A stretch of DNA of 64,000 nt from Toxorhynchites rutilus septentrionalis (Eukaryota > Arthropoda > Insecta > Diptera > Culicidae). The notes beneath the pieces were generated by a model that did no database searches, was not told where the DNA came from, and saw nothing but the letters and a program-made list of their open reading frames with translations. Location of the stretch: the NCBI RefSeq assembly GCF_029784135.1, contig NC_073746.1:111784035-111848034 (forward strand), in the 5' to 3' direction. Each line of letters opens with the position of its first letter. Position 1 is the first letter of the stretch. This document shows positions 22,244 through 34,176 of this stretch, piece by piece. The position numbers and the translations under genes are program-made.

Positions 22244-24434
22244 TGGCTGAAGTAATACTGCAATAGTTCACAAATTTCAAAGGTCGCGTTTTTCTTGTTG
22301 TTTTTCATGTCTTCTAGTGCGGCCATAATAATAATCATAATTTTACAACCATTGAGTCGATTTCAAAAATCGTCATATCAAATTAAATCTTACTCTTCTA
22401 TGAATCAACTTCAATCTGTCACTCAAACAAACTCAAAAATTAAATACTACAGAGAAACTTTAATTATAAAGCTTAAAGAATTTGCGACTTAATTTTCCAC
22501 AATTCGCTCTTTCACACCAAATTTTTATCTTGTCGCAATTTTAAACCTCTCAAATTGAATTGTCAAAATGATAGGTCAAAGAACGAAAAGCAGGAAAAAT
22601 TAACAAATAATGGGGGGTATAAAGCAGAGCAAAGGTAATCATGGATTTTTAATAACTATCTCAGAAAAATATTGAAAAAAAATCCTTTTTTAATTTCTCT
22701 TTAAAATTTTGATAAAATTGCACTGAATAGTTCAATAAGGGCAATATTAATATTTGAATAAACTTATGTAATTATAAACATGTTTATATAAACCTTCCAA
22801 TCTTCTCATTCTTCATTAAAGACCTTGCGTCAAGACAGCTAAAAATCCTACACTCTCAAATCAAGTGTGCCTAAAAAAAATATATTCTTCACGTAAACAA
22901 GTGATGAAAATGTGGACACTTTTTAGTTAGTGAATTGTATGGAGTTCCACTGCTGTGATGTGTTAGTGTTGTGATAATACTCTTCTCGCGCTATTGGACT
23001 GGCTTTGGGATGGTCACCAAAGATAATCGTAGTACAAAATTTGTTGATTATCTTTGTGTGAGTACCATCACTTGATTCTCACGACAAATCGCAGCTCTGA
23101 TTGCAGTTTTTGATTATATTGTCAGGAAAATTCAAGTACCCTAAATATACATGAACTGATTGGAATAACAATGCAATGAAGTTGAAATAGTATCCAACTA
23201 TGAATCCACACTAGTCGTGAAGAGCTTTGGTTTCAATACTTGACCCTGATTGTGTCGCCATCATTTCCATCGCGAATGTTTTTTTTCGGGGTTTCCTTCC
23301 ACCCACAGAGTAGAGGCCAGTCTGTTTTTGTACGTAGTTTTACAACTTATTGTTTTGAAGCACCCACGAAAACAATCGTCTGTTTTGTTCGACAGCCAAT
23401 CCGTCCATTCAGCTGGAAGGGGGAGGCCAACGCGAGCTCCACACGTAACAACCCGAATAAAGTAAGAAGATTACCCATCGAACGTCTTTCAGAGTGGCTA
23501 ACGCACATCTTTTTTTTTTGCCGCCACGCAAAATGGAAGGATAAGACGCTATTGTACTGCTAATAAAAGCGATATTATAATAAGCGCACTCTTCCGGCAG
23601 GCTAGAGAACACAATCGGGGAGTTTACGAACGGCGTTTGAGCTACCACCGAGCCAGAAGTGATCACCTGGGGTTAATTCGACTTTGAAAAAATCACCGTT
23701 TCCAAACGAATTTCAGCGTAAAGGAGGCTAGCGTTGGCGTGGAATGCTTTTTGTGCAATCATTTCATTGGTTAGCTGTGATTGGTTAATTCGATTCTGCC
23801 TTTCGACGAAGCTAACTAGCGGCGAGCGGTCGATGCGTGATCAGAAGTAGCGTCGGAGCAGCAGTGATGATGACGTGCGGTTAATGTATCATTTTTTGTT
23901 GGGTTTATTTTGCACCACATCGTCATCGCCATTTCACAGAGAGTATGTGCTTAAGTCTTCCGCGTACGACGGCTAGTTTTGGGTAGCAACAGACACAGAG
24001 TGTGTGCTCGGTGTGAAACATAACTGTTATTTCGTCGATGCGCTATAGGGGCATTGGGCAAGGATGATGAACTTATGGAATGGCACGACTCCCAGACGTA
24101 GGACTTGATGATGATGCAAATCTCATTTCTGACCACGGCGTATGGCAGAGCTCGAGGTTTAGGGGGTAAAATTGTACATTGCAGTCAGCAGCGAAACAAG
24201 CGTGCGGAACGAAACGAGATGTCAACCGACCGTTCCTGGTATCGCTATTTTTGGCTTAGTCTGTTACAGACATTTTCCACTGTGAAGCCGTCACCAAGAC
24301 GAGAAGCGATTGCGTCTTAGAGCTGAATCACGCCGTGCGTTTTGCAGCTTGTTACATTTCATTGCTGCTGCATGATTTTGAAATTGCTAGTAAATACTTT
24401 AAATTCAATTAGAAACCCATGCTGACATCAAAAA
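22244..24434. other. Unassigned; 23.2-24.4 kb single-copy-looking
   Basis: 22244-23200 is AT-rich without features. 23230-24340 is less AT-rich, has no second copy in the window and no convincing ORF, so it may be intron, intergenic unique DNA or cis-regulatory DNA. It ends at the TA where a DD37E element inserted. Confidence 0.4.
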
Positions 24435-24436
24435 TA

Positions 24437-25733
24437 AAGGGTGTGTCACATCAAATTGCATCACGGAAAAAACGCTGTAGAAATTCGCCCAGTAGACCGA
24501 TCCTTTTGAAAATTTTAGACAGTAAAATAAAAACTATTAAACAACTTTTGGCATTTTCTTTTTATTCATACTTCGAGCCCAAGCCCGTATGCTCGCACCT
24601 TCCTCTTTACCCCGTCCATAAGGTTCTGTACAACGTCAGGTTGTAGTTTTTTTGAACAGAAATCCATTTTCTCTTGAAATCCGCCTCCGATTTGACAACT
24701 TTTGGGTTCTTCCGGAGGGCCTGCTTCATAATCGCCCAATATTTCTCTATTGGGCGAAGCTCCGGCGCGTTGGGCTGGTTCATTTCCTTTGGCACGAAGG
24801 TGACCCCGTTGGCTTCGTACCACTCCAACACGTCCTTTGAATAGTGGCACGAAGCGAGATCCGGCCAGAAGATGGTCGGGCCCTCGTGCTGCTTCAATAG
24901 GAGTAGTAAGCGCTTCTGTAGGCACTCCTTAAGGTAAACCTGCCCGTTTACCGTGCCGGTCATCACGAAGGGGGCGCTCCGCTTTCCGCAAGAGCAGATC
25001 GCTTGCCACACCATGTACTTTTTGGCAAACTTGGATAGTTTCTGCTTGCGAATCTCCTCCGGGACGCTGAATTTGTCCTCTGCGTAGAAGAACAACAGGC
25101 CCGGCAGCTGACGAAAGTCCGCTTTGACGTAGGTTTCGTCGTCCATTACCAGGCAATGCGGCTTCGTCAGCATTTCGGTGTACAGCTTCCGGGCTCGCGT
25201 CTTCCCCACCATGTTTTGCCTTTCGTCGCGGTTAGGAGCCTTCTGAACCTTGTATGTACGCAGGCCCTCCCGCTGCTTGGTCCGCTGGACGAATGAACTT
25301 GACAAATTCAGCTTATTGGCGACATCCCGGACCGAACTTCTCGGATCACGTCTAAACTGCTTAACTACGCGCTTGTGATCTTTTTCACTGACGGAGCATC
25401 CATTTTTGCCGTTCTTCACCTTACGGTCGATGGTTAGGTTCTCGAAGTATCGTTTTAGTACTCTGCTGACCGTGGATTGGACGATTCCCAGCATCTTACC
25501 GATGTCCCGATGTGACAACTCCGGATTCTCGAAATGAGTGCGCAGGATTAATTCACGACGCTCTTTTTCGTTCGACGACATTTTTCCAAATTTACGAAAA
25601 ATTGACAGTGAAGCATGGCCAACGTGATATATACACTCTTATCTGATTATAAGCGAAAGCTGAAGATATAATTCTTAAAAATTAAGTTTCTACAGCTTTT
25701 TTTCCGTGATGCAATTTGATGTGACACACCCTT
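24437..25733 (-). mobile_element. ITmD37E (DD37E Tc1/mariner) element, near-intact copy 2
   Basis: 1297 bp with inverted terminal repeats of about 45 bp (AAGGGTGTGTCACATCAAAT...) and a TA duplication at 24435-24436 and 25734-25735. The ends match each other with only a few differences (for example ACGCTG versus AGCTTT around the inner part), so it is fairly young. Copy 1 in this window shares nearly all of its sequence. Confidence 0.95.
24607..25581 (-). CDS. DD37E transposase (ITmD37E), possibly complete
   Basis: 324-residue frame from the ATG at 25581, without stops or frameshifts. Residues 1-60 hold a helix-turn-helix (HRDIGKMLGIVQSTVSRVLK), and ~70-105 a second one (SVRDVANKLNLSSSFVQRT). 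A basic linker NRDERQNM precedes the DDE core. The core has D in MDDETYVKADF, D in WPDLASCHYS and E in ELRPIEKYW. The last two acidic residues are separated by exactly 37 residues, which defines the DD37E group described in mosquitoes. Length is slightly short of a typical 340-residue transposase; the C-terminus ends LYRTLWTG near the left terminal repeat. It acts in the nucleus, cutting and pasting the element at TA sites. Intact catalysis on paper does not prove activity. Confidence 0.9.
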   Translation of the reverse strand: MSSNEKERRELILRTHFENPELSHRDIGKMLGIVQSTVSRVLKRYFENLTIDRKVKNGKNGCSVSEKDHKRVVKQFRRDPRSSVRDVANKLNLSSSFVQRTKQREGLRTYKVQKAPNRDERQNMVGKTRARKLYTEMLTKPHCLVMDDETYVKADFRQLPGLLFFYAEDKFSVPEEIRKQKLSKFAKKYMVWQAICSCGKRSAPFVMTGTVNGQVYLKECLQKRLLLLLKQHEGPTIFWPDLASCHYSKDVLEWYEANGVTFVPKEMNQPNAPELRPIEKYWAIMKQALRKNPKVVKSEADFKRKWISVQKNYNLTLYRTLWTG

Positions 25734-26479
25734 TAGAGGGAATTGGTATGTTTAGTAACGATAAGATGACTTAAACAATTTAATACCACACAAAAACTTC
25801 ACGTGTAATAGAAGAACAAAGATTTTAAACACGGATTTATATCCTTGATTTTGTTCTGACGTAGAACTACGTCTTTCATTAAGGGTGCCAAATCAGAAAA
25901 CAGGTCACGTTTTTATGAAATAAAGTTAACGTTAATAACTATTTTTGCCGCGAACCGATTCTGATGGATTACATACCGAGCGAATCGGAAATTCCCTACT
26001 GATGTGTGTACGGTTCAAATTGATGAAAACTAGAAGCATTTCAATTTTCCCATACAATTGTTCTGTTCATTTGTGAGCTACCTACCCATGTCCAGGGTTG
26101 CGAATAATATTTTTGAAAAAATTGGAAGATTGCTCTTAGAAAACTGGATTAAAACTGGATCCTGTAAAATCGTTTTATTCTAAGAAGTTCGACTATGATC
26201 TATCTAAAATGTTTTTTTACCTATCCCAATGCTTGAGAAAAAAAAATTTCCTTCGATGCTTCGTGTAGTATTTATTTGTAGCTTATAAAAAAAACCATTA
26301 ATTAATCATTCGAGCAAATGAAAATAACCACCACCACTCGGACATTACAGTGAAACAATATTTGAAGATCTTTTGTTTTAGAACACCTCTAGAATATACG
26401 GTTTTATATTGATAAAATTTGAAAAATCTCGCATTTATTGCTCTACAATATGATTAGTTGAGGTACATGGGGACACGGT

Positions 26480-26834
26480 TTCTGATTCTAGATCACTGCA
26501 TCAAATCTAGCCTTAATTGCTACAGTGGCTATCTGTGAAGCAGAGAATTTATTACTTAACAATGGTGTTCATCCTCAAAATTTTAAACGATATGCTGTCT
26601 CGATATTTGTGTGATCGAATCGAAAGAGAAAGTGATGTTCATAGATACAATACAAGAAACGTGAATGAGGCAAGAACACCCCACTTTATATTTAGTAGGT
26701 CGCAGAACTCGTTGTTATATAATGGTATAAATTTCTTCAGAAATTTAACGTGCGGTAACAACGTTAAATTTCTGAAGCGTGGTCAAGGTTGCGTTACTTT
26801 CTGTGTATTAGATATAGGAAATTGCGTTACGTAG
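26480..26834 (+). pseudogene. C-terminal RT remnant of a Jockey/CR1-like LINE
   Basis: The frame reads LLQWLSVKQRIYYLTMVFIL, then KILNDMLSRYLCDRI, HRYNTRN and a SRSQNSLLYNG block. This is the conserved C-terminal tail of insect CR1/Jockey-type reverse transcriptases (SVKQRI...FIFK...P.YL...YNTRN). Only about 105 codons remain, with no catalytic motif. Confidence 0.65.
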
Positions 26835-26929
26835 GGGTGCATTCATATTTATACAGATAGAAGACGATATAATAGTGTGTTTTATCACATTTAATTCCAT
26901 TTCCATTTTCGAACGAAAATCAATATCGT

Positions 26930-28290
26930 TAGCGCAAACATTTGTGTTTCATTTGTATGGCAGCCTCCCCTTGGAGAGGGGGGAGGAGTCTCGAACCATT
27001 ATAGAAACGTTTATCAAACTCTAAAACCTCTATATGCCAAATTTGATTCCATTTGCTTGATTAGTTCTCGAGTTATTCAGACCCCCCCCCTTCTGTAGAG
27101 AGGGGGAGGAGTGTCAAACCACCTTAGAAACATTTATTGCCTCCTAAAACGTTCACATGCCGAATTTAGTTCTATTTTTTTGATTCGTTCTTGAGTTATG
27201 CAGAAATTTATGCTTCATTTGCATGAAGAAATAAATTTTGAGAAATGGAGAAGTGTCTAACCATCATAGAAACATTCATTGCATCCTAAAACCTCCACAT
27301 TCCAAATTTGGTTTGGTTTGCATGATTAATTTTCGAGTGAGCAGAAATTTGTTTTTCATTTGTATGTCAGTCCCCTTTAGAGAGGGGGAGGAGTGTCTAA
27401 CCACCATAGACACATTTATTGCATCCTGAAACCTCCATATATCAATTTTGGTTTGGTTTGCTTGATTCATTTTCGAGTATGCAGAAATTTGTGTTTCATT
27501 TGTATGGCAGCCCCCCCTCCCCCTTTAGAGAGGGGGAGGAATGTCTAACCATCATAGAAACATTTATTGCATTCTTAAACCACCACATGCAGAATTTTGT
27601 TTCATTTGCTTGATTAGTTTTCGAGTAATGCAGAAATTTGTGTTTCATTTGTATGACAGCCCCCCTTTAGAGAGGGGGGAGGAGTATCTAACCACCATAG
27701 AAACATTTATTGCATCCTAAAACCTCCGCATGTTAAATTTGGTTTAGTTTGCTTGATTAATTTTCGAGTAATACAGAAATTTGTGTTCCATTTGTATGGC
27801 AGCCCCCCCTTAGAGAGGGGGGAGGAATGTTTAACCACCATAGAAACATTTATTACATCCTAAAACCTTCACATGCCAAATTTGGTTTCGTTCGCTTGAT
27901 TAATTTTCGAGTAATGCTGAAATTTGTGTTTCATTTGTATGGCAGCCCCCCCCCCCTTAGAGAGTCCCCTCCCCTAGAGAGGGGGAGGAGTGTCTATTCA
28001 CCATAGAAACATTTGTTGCCCCCTAAAATCTTAAAATGCTAAATTTAGGCTCTATTTGCTTCATTAGTTCTTGAGTTATGCAGAAATTTATGCTTCATTT
28101 GTATTACAGAACACCCACCAACCACCCCGCCCCCCGGAGAAAGAGGGGTGAGGAGTGTTTGTATACCATAGAAACGTTTCTTGCCCCCTAAAACCTCAAA
28201 ATGCCAAATTTTGCTCTATTTACTTGATTATTTATTGAGTTATGCAGAAATTTATGCTTCATTTGCAACACTTTTTTTTGCATTTCCTGC
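26930..28290. repeat. Tandem array of ~120-150-bp units (GCAGAAATTTGTGTTTC)
   Basis: About ten degenerate units. Each contains CAGAAATTTGTGTTTCATTT, a G/C block such as CCCCCTTTAGAGAGGGGGAG, CCATAGAAACATTTATTGC and TTGATTAGTTTTCGAGT. The G/C block is itself a short inverted repeat. The same unit is found at 62110-62560. ORFs across it are shadows. Confidence 0.85.
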
Positions 28291-28372
28291 TGTCTCATGA
28301 ATTACTAAGGGGTGGGGCTTGGGATGCCGTTTCCCCAGTATAGAAATGAAAGACGTAGTCCTACGTCAAAAA

Positions 28373-28726
28373 ACAACAATTTGAAAAAGAAAGATTTATT
28401 CCAGAAAGCTTCCAGAAACATGCCACATGTAGAAACACATCAACAGAAATTCATGCATTAAGCGCATATTTCGTCGCATAGTTCCGTATTCTTTTTTTCT
28501 ATAAAGTATTGAAGGGAAAGTTCAAATCCATTGAGGTAAAAGTTCCGCAAATTCATGAGTAAATAACGCAATAAGCGCTCGTGACACAACCGATTTTAGG
28601 CTTTTCAATTCATATCCAATAATTAGACGTTTTGTGAACGTGAAAATTATGTTTCTACCGGACAGTTGCCAAAATATTTTTTGTTTGAAATGGGATACAT
28701 ACAATTCAAGAACACATATCTGAACT
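28373..28726. other. Unassigned spacer between copies B and C
   Basis: About 350 bp of AT-rich DNA. I see no gene or repeat in it. Confidence 0.4.
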
Positions 28727-30222
28727 TTTTTTGACGTAGAACAACGTCTTTCAATAAGGGGGCCGAGTCAGAAAACAAGTCACGTTTTTATGAAGTAAAG
28801 TTAATGTTAATAACTGTTTTTGTCGCGAACGGATTTTGGCGATTTACATACCAAACGAATCGGAAATTCCTTAAGATTTGTTTGATATGCTATACAGTAC
28901 GATCCCAAAGTCTGTATATGGTTTAAATTGATGAAAATTGGCATTCCCATATCCTCATACATTTGTTCTGTCCATTTGTGTACTTTCCCGAACAGAGCTG
29001 TCAATAACGAGCAACTTATCGACGAGCAACGAAGAGGAAATCGTAAGATGTAAAGTCTCCGTGAACAAAGGAAAAGAAGAAGAACGAAGGGGAATATTCG
29101 CCTAGAGTATAAACAGTGGATCTCGCTGAGGTGAACTTTCATTCTTCGTGAGGAAATCGACTGAACAACATCGTTGCTGGGCGAGCTGGATGGCGGGGGA
29201 TCGAATGCCTTTCTCAAGGCAATGGGGGTGGAGGAGTAATATGATGGATGAAGTAAAGTTTTCCAAGGGCCTTTTTGAAGGTTAGAGACGAATGTACTGA
29301 AGAAGTTTAAGGTCTCAAGCAAGGAAGGAAGGTAAACTTTCAGTCTCGTTCTGTATTCAAAGCAATGGATATCGCTTGTCCTTCCTTGTTTTGCGTCATC
29401 ACATGTCTTCGTTTCGGATTGAGCTGTGGACGCGACCAAATTACTCACTCGCTGATGTCTCTGGCATTGCAATAATTGCACCAAACTGACGTCATTGCAT
29501 TAAGATTGTGAGCTACACAATTGTGTGGGGAATCATTAAGCTATGCTATCGTCAGCTCACCAAGAAAATAAATGTTCTGGAATTTGGTCAGTGATTTGGT
29601 TTCGCATGACGGTAGAAAAACTCTCTCCACAAAGGATTACAGCTAAGTTAATCTAGACTGGCAATATTAACAGAAAGGGCTTCTGTTGAGAAAAGCGCGA
29701 AACGGAGATAAGTTTTGCGCTTTTCTCAAAATTATTTGGGGAATACCAAGTAATCCAATAAGCCATAATAAGTTATTAATTTATTTGGGTTCGCGTGTCA
29801 GTCGCAAAACTGCTTTCAACTAGGATTGCATTTGCGCTAATCTTGATCATAATTGCATTGCTACTCTTTTCGAGGTTGTTGGGATTAACAGATAGAGTTT
29901 ATTTCGTTTATTTAGTCACCAAGAAAGTAAATGTCGTTCTGGAATTTTGTGTGTGATTTGGTTTCGCTTACCAGTAGCAAAACTTTCTCCACTAAAGATG
30001 ACAGATGCGCTTATCCCGAGCATGTATTGTTCTGCGAACACAAGAATGAATCATCAAACAATTATCGTCAAATGATTCTACAATAAAAAAACATTTCAGG
30101 GCGACCAGACTACGAAAACAAAATTTTTCGTAGCATTATAAAAACATCCGCAGTTATAAACAAGCGACTTGGATGAAACTACAGCGAAGTTCTACGTCAA
30201 CAATGCGGTCGTGTCTTGAACA
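28727..30222 (+). mobile_element. GACGTAG-family element, copy C
   Basis: Left end TTTTTTGACGTAGAACAACG, right end AAGTTCTACGTCAACAATGC then GGTCGTG. It is parallel to copy A over most of its length, including AATTTATTTGG-TTCGCGTG and GTTTATTTAGTCACCAAGAA, and gives the foldback-free version of copy A. The ORF 28807-29484 (-) spans conserved family sequence but shows no recognisable domain. Confidence 0.75.
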
Positions 30223-32172
30223 GTTGCTGTCTGCCTTGATGACTCGTTTGATCACAACATGCCACTTTACAGTCCTATATATGTCACCCTACAGTGTGTG
30301 AACACCTCCGCACATCCAATGACCAATGGTGAAAAGTGACAAAATGATAAACTAATACGTGTTGAAGGCTACCCATTGGTTCTGCTAAATTATCCATTCT
30401 AGTTTTGCTCAATACAACTTTTATTTACCAAATGTACAAAAGTACAGAAACTACAACAGGAAGCAATCCGAAATCCTTACGCACGACGGGAAAGTATCAG
30501 CAGAATAGCCTATAGATTGTGCCAGCAAAAGTATTCAAATATATCCCAAATTTCATAAAATATTATCCTCTCTAAACAATACTTTTACTTGGGACAAAAA
30601 TTACATCGACCTATTTACTCCTCGGTTATATACGGCAGCAGGAGTGTGACGTTTATTTTTTTCTTATCTTCGATCCTTCTCATTGATACAAGGAAGACAC
30701 ACGCAAACGAACGGAGCGAGCGAATCATCTCCCACGCAAAGGTCAAATGACGTGTTCGGGGGAATACATATATCCTCCCGAGGCAAATTTTTGTTAACTG
30801 GAATAAGCCAGAGCAGAACTGCTGCGAATCAGCAGCCGCACCAGTGTTTGCTCCAGGGATTTCAAGGATAGATATGAACGTGGAAAACGTGCCGAGCGAG
30901 CAATTGCGAGAAAGCGACAACAGCAAAAAAAAAAAGCGAACTCCCACCGGCTCCACCCCTCCTTCCTGAACCGACTGCGTGACGCATTTGGGACCGATCA
31001 GCCGAGGGAACGGAATTCGGTGTCCTATTTTCTTCTCGTCTTGGTCCTTCATCCATACACAGTTCGTCTGCAGAGACGAGAAAAAGCATGATTTGGGTCT
31101 CGTTTCTGCCCTCCATCGACGGAGGCTGGAAAATGTTGGTGATGCTGATGATGCTGAGAAATCTCTCGAAGGGCAGCCACATCCATTAAAAACATCTTAC
31201 GCCTAGATTGTTGTTGTTGTTGTTACAGCCACTCGGGGCGAACTCGATAAGTTTCTCATTACATATTTAGTACGAGATTTTCAGGGTCACCAAACACAAG
31301 GAAATTGGCAGTCGGAGCTGATATCGCTGCTGCTACTGCTGGGATGAATTGTGTTTTGTGCGAATTGTGCTCTCAACTGTGCCAAGGCTGGATCGATTAT
31401 TTTATTATATGGAGATTTCTTTTGCTGTCTTCTTGGAAGAGAATCGATGGAGAATATTGATGAATCCGATACATTCAATAGTTTTTATACTGATCAATGA
31501 AATGTGTACGATGCAATAGAAATATCGGACGATTTTACTCAGATAATGTGCAAACATTTCAAGACAACGAATCGAACAAATAAATTTTCGCGTTTAGCGA
31601 TAAGCAAAAACTGCACTCGAGACAAGGAGATTTTTTGTACCAAACGCATGAAATGAATCGAGCGTTGTCCGATCAACGACAATGTTGCTTTGGCTGAAAT
31701 GATGAGTAAATATTTATCTGTTTACTACATTTGTACGAAGAGATAACCTATTTGATTGACTACTAATGTTAATCGCATAGATAGTGGTGGAATCTTCGGG
31801 TTCAACTATCGTTCAGGACGTGTATTTTTTAAGCCATAAATAGCTCTCAAACATGGATTGGTCACAATTCATTGAACTTGTTAAAAATAAATGCAGGAAT
31901 AAATTATCGTGCTCTGTAGATTTTCAGAAGAACCAAACTAACCGATTCTCTTTGGAGATGTTCAATTCCACATATATTACTTATACTGTCATCGTGACTC
32001 ATGATACCCAAGTGAAGAAAAAAAAAGTTCGCTATTGAATGCATTTCCAGAATATGCAGAATTATGCTCAGTATGGTGCTTGCATTGACGCGTAGATGCA
32101 AAGCGAAGCGCAAGAGAAAATTTGCATCGCAAGCTCCACCGGGCACCGGCCAAGAGCATTGAAAAAAATTAC
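30223..32172. other. Unassigned; 30.6-31.5 kb single-copy-looking
   Basis: No domain-bearing ORF. 30610-31480 is relatively GC-rich with overlapping ORFs on both strands (30615-31052 minus, 30979-31206 plus), none recognisable. A short (TTG)n run lies near 31209. The rest is AT-rich. Confidence 0.4.
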
Positions 32173-33709
32173 AAGAGGTTGTGTCCAAGATACGACCGCA
32201 TTGTTGACGTAGATCTACGCTGTTATATTATATAAGTCGCTTGTTTATACCTTCGGATATTATTCTATAATGCTGTGAAATTTTAGAAACAACTGCTTAG
32301 TAGAATAATCTTTGAAATGATTTTTTCATTGTAGAATCAGTTGACGATAATTGATTGATGATTCATTCATGCCCTCGCAAAACAATTGTATGTCGCAATT
32401 TATTTCATGTCAATGCATTGAAAATTTTCCTCGAAGGCTATTCCGGTGGCCTTTTTCGAAATTGACATAGACTCGGCTACAGTCGATTATATACATGTTG
32501 CAGCAGCACCATTATTCCATATCTCATAACTACATCAATATATCTTTGGCACCGCATGTAAACAACAACAATGACAACACTTGCAAGTATCAAATATCAT
32601 GTTACATGTTATTTAGTATTGCCTCAAAGGAATCGCACCTCTAGATATCGTTCGTACAAACTAAGCGTAAACCAAGCGCCAAACAAGCGTTCACCATAGC
32701 ATGCATACAGAGCCATATTTTGGTGGCTTGAAACTACTAGCAATATAAACATTTCTTATCATTTTGCGCTATTCTCAAAAGAAACGCTTCTGTTAATATT
32801 ACTGGCCTCGAAAAGAGTTGCATTACTTTCTCATGCCCGAGATAAGCGCAACTGTCACCCTTAGTGGAGGAAGTTTTGCTACTGGCAAGCAAAACCTAAT
32901 CACATACAAAATTCCAGAACATTGAATTTCTTGATGACTAAACAAGAGAAATAAACTCTTTCTGTTAATAACAACCTCGAAAACAGTAGCAATGCTTCAT
33001 TATGATCAATATTAGCGCAAATGCAATCCTAGTTGAAGGCAGTTTTGCGAACCCAAATAACTTATAACATTCCAGTAAGACATTCAAGATACTTGGTATT
33101 CCCAAATAATTTTTTGGTGCACAACCTTAACGTCTGCTTCGCCATAACGTCATGCATTGATGCATTCTCAAAGGCACCAACGAAGCCCTTATGAAGACGG
33201 AAAATAAACAATGTTAACTGCTTGGAAAAAGACTGAATTATGCCATACAGCTTGTACTCTGCTGTAACACCCATCGATGCGAATTCGCTGATAAGTTTGT
33301 CAAGAGCGACCGCCTTCACCACCAGCAGGGGGAACTTGATTTTGGTTGCTGCCTGGGCGTTTACATTTTCGACCGACGCGCCGAAATCGCCTACTTCGCT
33401 GTTGTTCGGTGCGGTGTCACATTCGCGAAGGCTCGGTTCAGTGCGAGCTCTTTTCACTGCACCAACACCGCGTGCATCATTAGATGACGCTTACCTCGTA
33501 ATTTTACTGCCCCTGGCAATGCGTTCGTTTTTTGCAGGGCTCGAGCCTGCCTTCCTCTTCTTCTTGCTCATCGCATACTACGCGAAGCGTTCAATTTATG
33601 AAATCCGGTCGCGGCAAAAATGGTTATTAACGTTAACTTTATTTCATACAAACGTGACCTGTTTTCTGATTTGACACCCTTGATGAAAGACGTAGTTCTA
33701 CGTCAAAAA
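32173..33709 (-). mobile_element. GACGTAG-family element, copy D
   Basis: Reverse orientation: left AGAGGTTGTGTCCAAGATAC then CGCATTGTTGACGTAG, right AAAGACGTAGTTCTACGTCA. It contains the same interior blocks as A, C and F plus a gag-like reading frame. Confidence 0.75.
33062..33571 (-). pseudogene. Gag-like (Pre-C2HC-type?) ORF inside copy D
   Basis: It starts at 33571 with MSKKKRKAGSSPAKNERIAR. A TAA at codon 27 replaces the Q seen at that place in copy F. The frame then stays open for 131 codons and includes FPLLVVKAVALDKLISEFAS then MGVTAEYKLYGI. The lysine/serine-rich N-terminus followed by a P-LVVK...YKL-GI block resembles the start of the Pre-C2HC region of Jockey-type gag proteins, but no zinc knuckle follows. 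Downstream codons (SFSKQLTLFIFRLHKG) look like fusion with non-coding family sequence. Function unknown; the family assignment is tentative. Confidence 0.5.
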
Positions 33710-33989
33710 TTTTACGTGTGATTTTCGTTTTTACACGGAAATGCGGATCCGCAGGTAAAGTCTACGGAATTTGATACAATCTACGGCTTGTTGTGTATGT
33801 TGTGTAGTTCCCCACAAACTGAGATATTATCTGTTTTAAAAGGGGTGAATGAGAACAAGCGAAATGTGACATAATCAGCTATACAATGCACAAAATCCTA
33901 CATTATCCTACATAAAGTTTTAAAAGAAGCAAGAGTTCTTTTAATGTTAATTAGAAGTAAAACCTCATTCTACTCACATATTGAAAAAT

Positions 33990-34155
33990 GGTTTGTGTGT
34001 ATGCGAGCAGACATCTCTTTCTGTTTTCCTTTCTCATTTTATTTGGGATTGTGCCAAAAAAAAGTCCATACGACGTCAATGGGGATCGAACCAAGGTCCG
34101 CTGGAATGCAAAGCTTTTTCACACGACCACGCTATCCATATAGCTGCCAGTGCTG
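33990..34155 (-). mobile_element. tRNA-derived SINE, third family
   Basis: On the minus strand a tRNA-like head has A-box-like TATGGATAGCGTGGTCGTG, 35-odd bases on GGTTCGATCCC (perfect B box), then a short body ending near an A/T-rich tail. No clear target duplication was found, so the boundaries are approximate. A mutated tRNA gene is less likely because the 3' part does not pair with the 5' end. Confidence 0.6.
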
Positions 34156-34176
34156 TAATATTGAAGCGTGATAATA

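Larger units (their letters stand above)
25854..28372 (+). mobile_element. GACGTAG-family element, copy B
   Basis: It begins TTCTGACGTAGAACTACG-TCTTTCATTAAGG and ends, read from the other strand, TTTTTGACGTAGGACTACG-TCTTTCATTTCTATAC. This gives terminal inverted repeats of ~24 bp containing the palindrome. The left 150 bp match copies A and C. The interior holds a LINE fragment and a satellite array, so it is composite. Confidence 0.7.

Noticed and set aside
26930..28290. CRISPR-like regular repeats
   Set aside because: Units are contiguous and degenerate without unique spacers, in a eukaryotic genome. The same applies to 6221-6830 and 54920-56945.
28807..29484. 225-codon minus frame in copy C
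   Set aside because: Covers sequence that is family-conserved at DNA level, while the matching frame in copy A (9231-9491) is much shorter; no domain found.
30615..31052. 145-codon minus frame
   Set aside because: Overlaps equally long frames on the other strand and has no recognisable domain; left as unassigned DNA.
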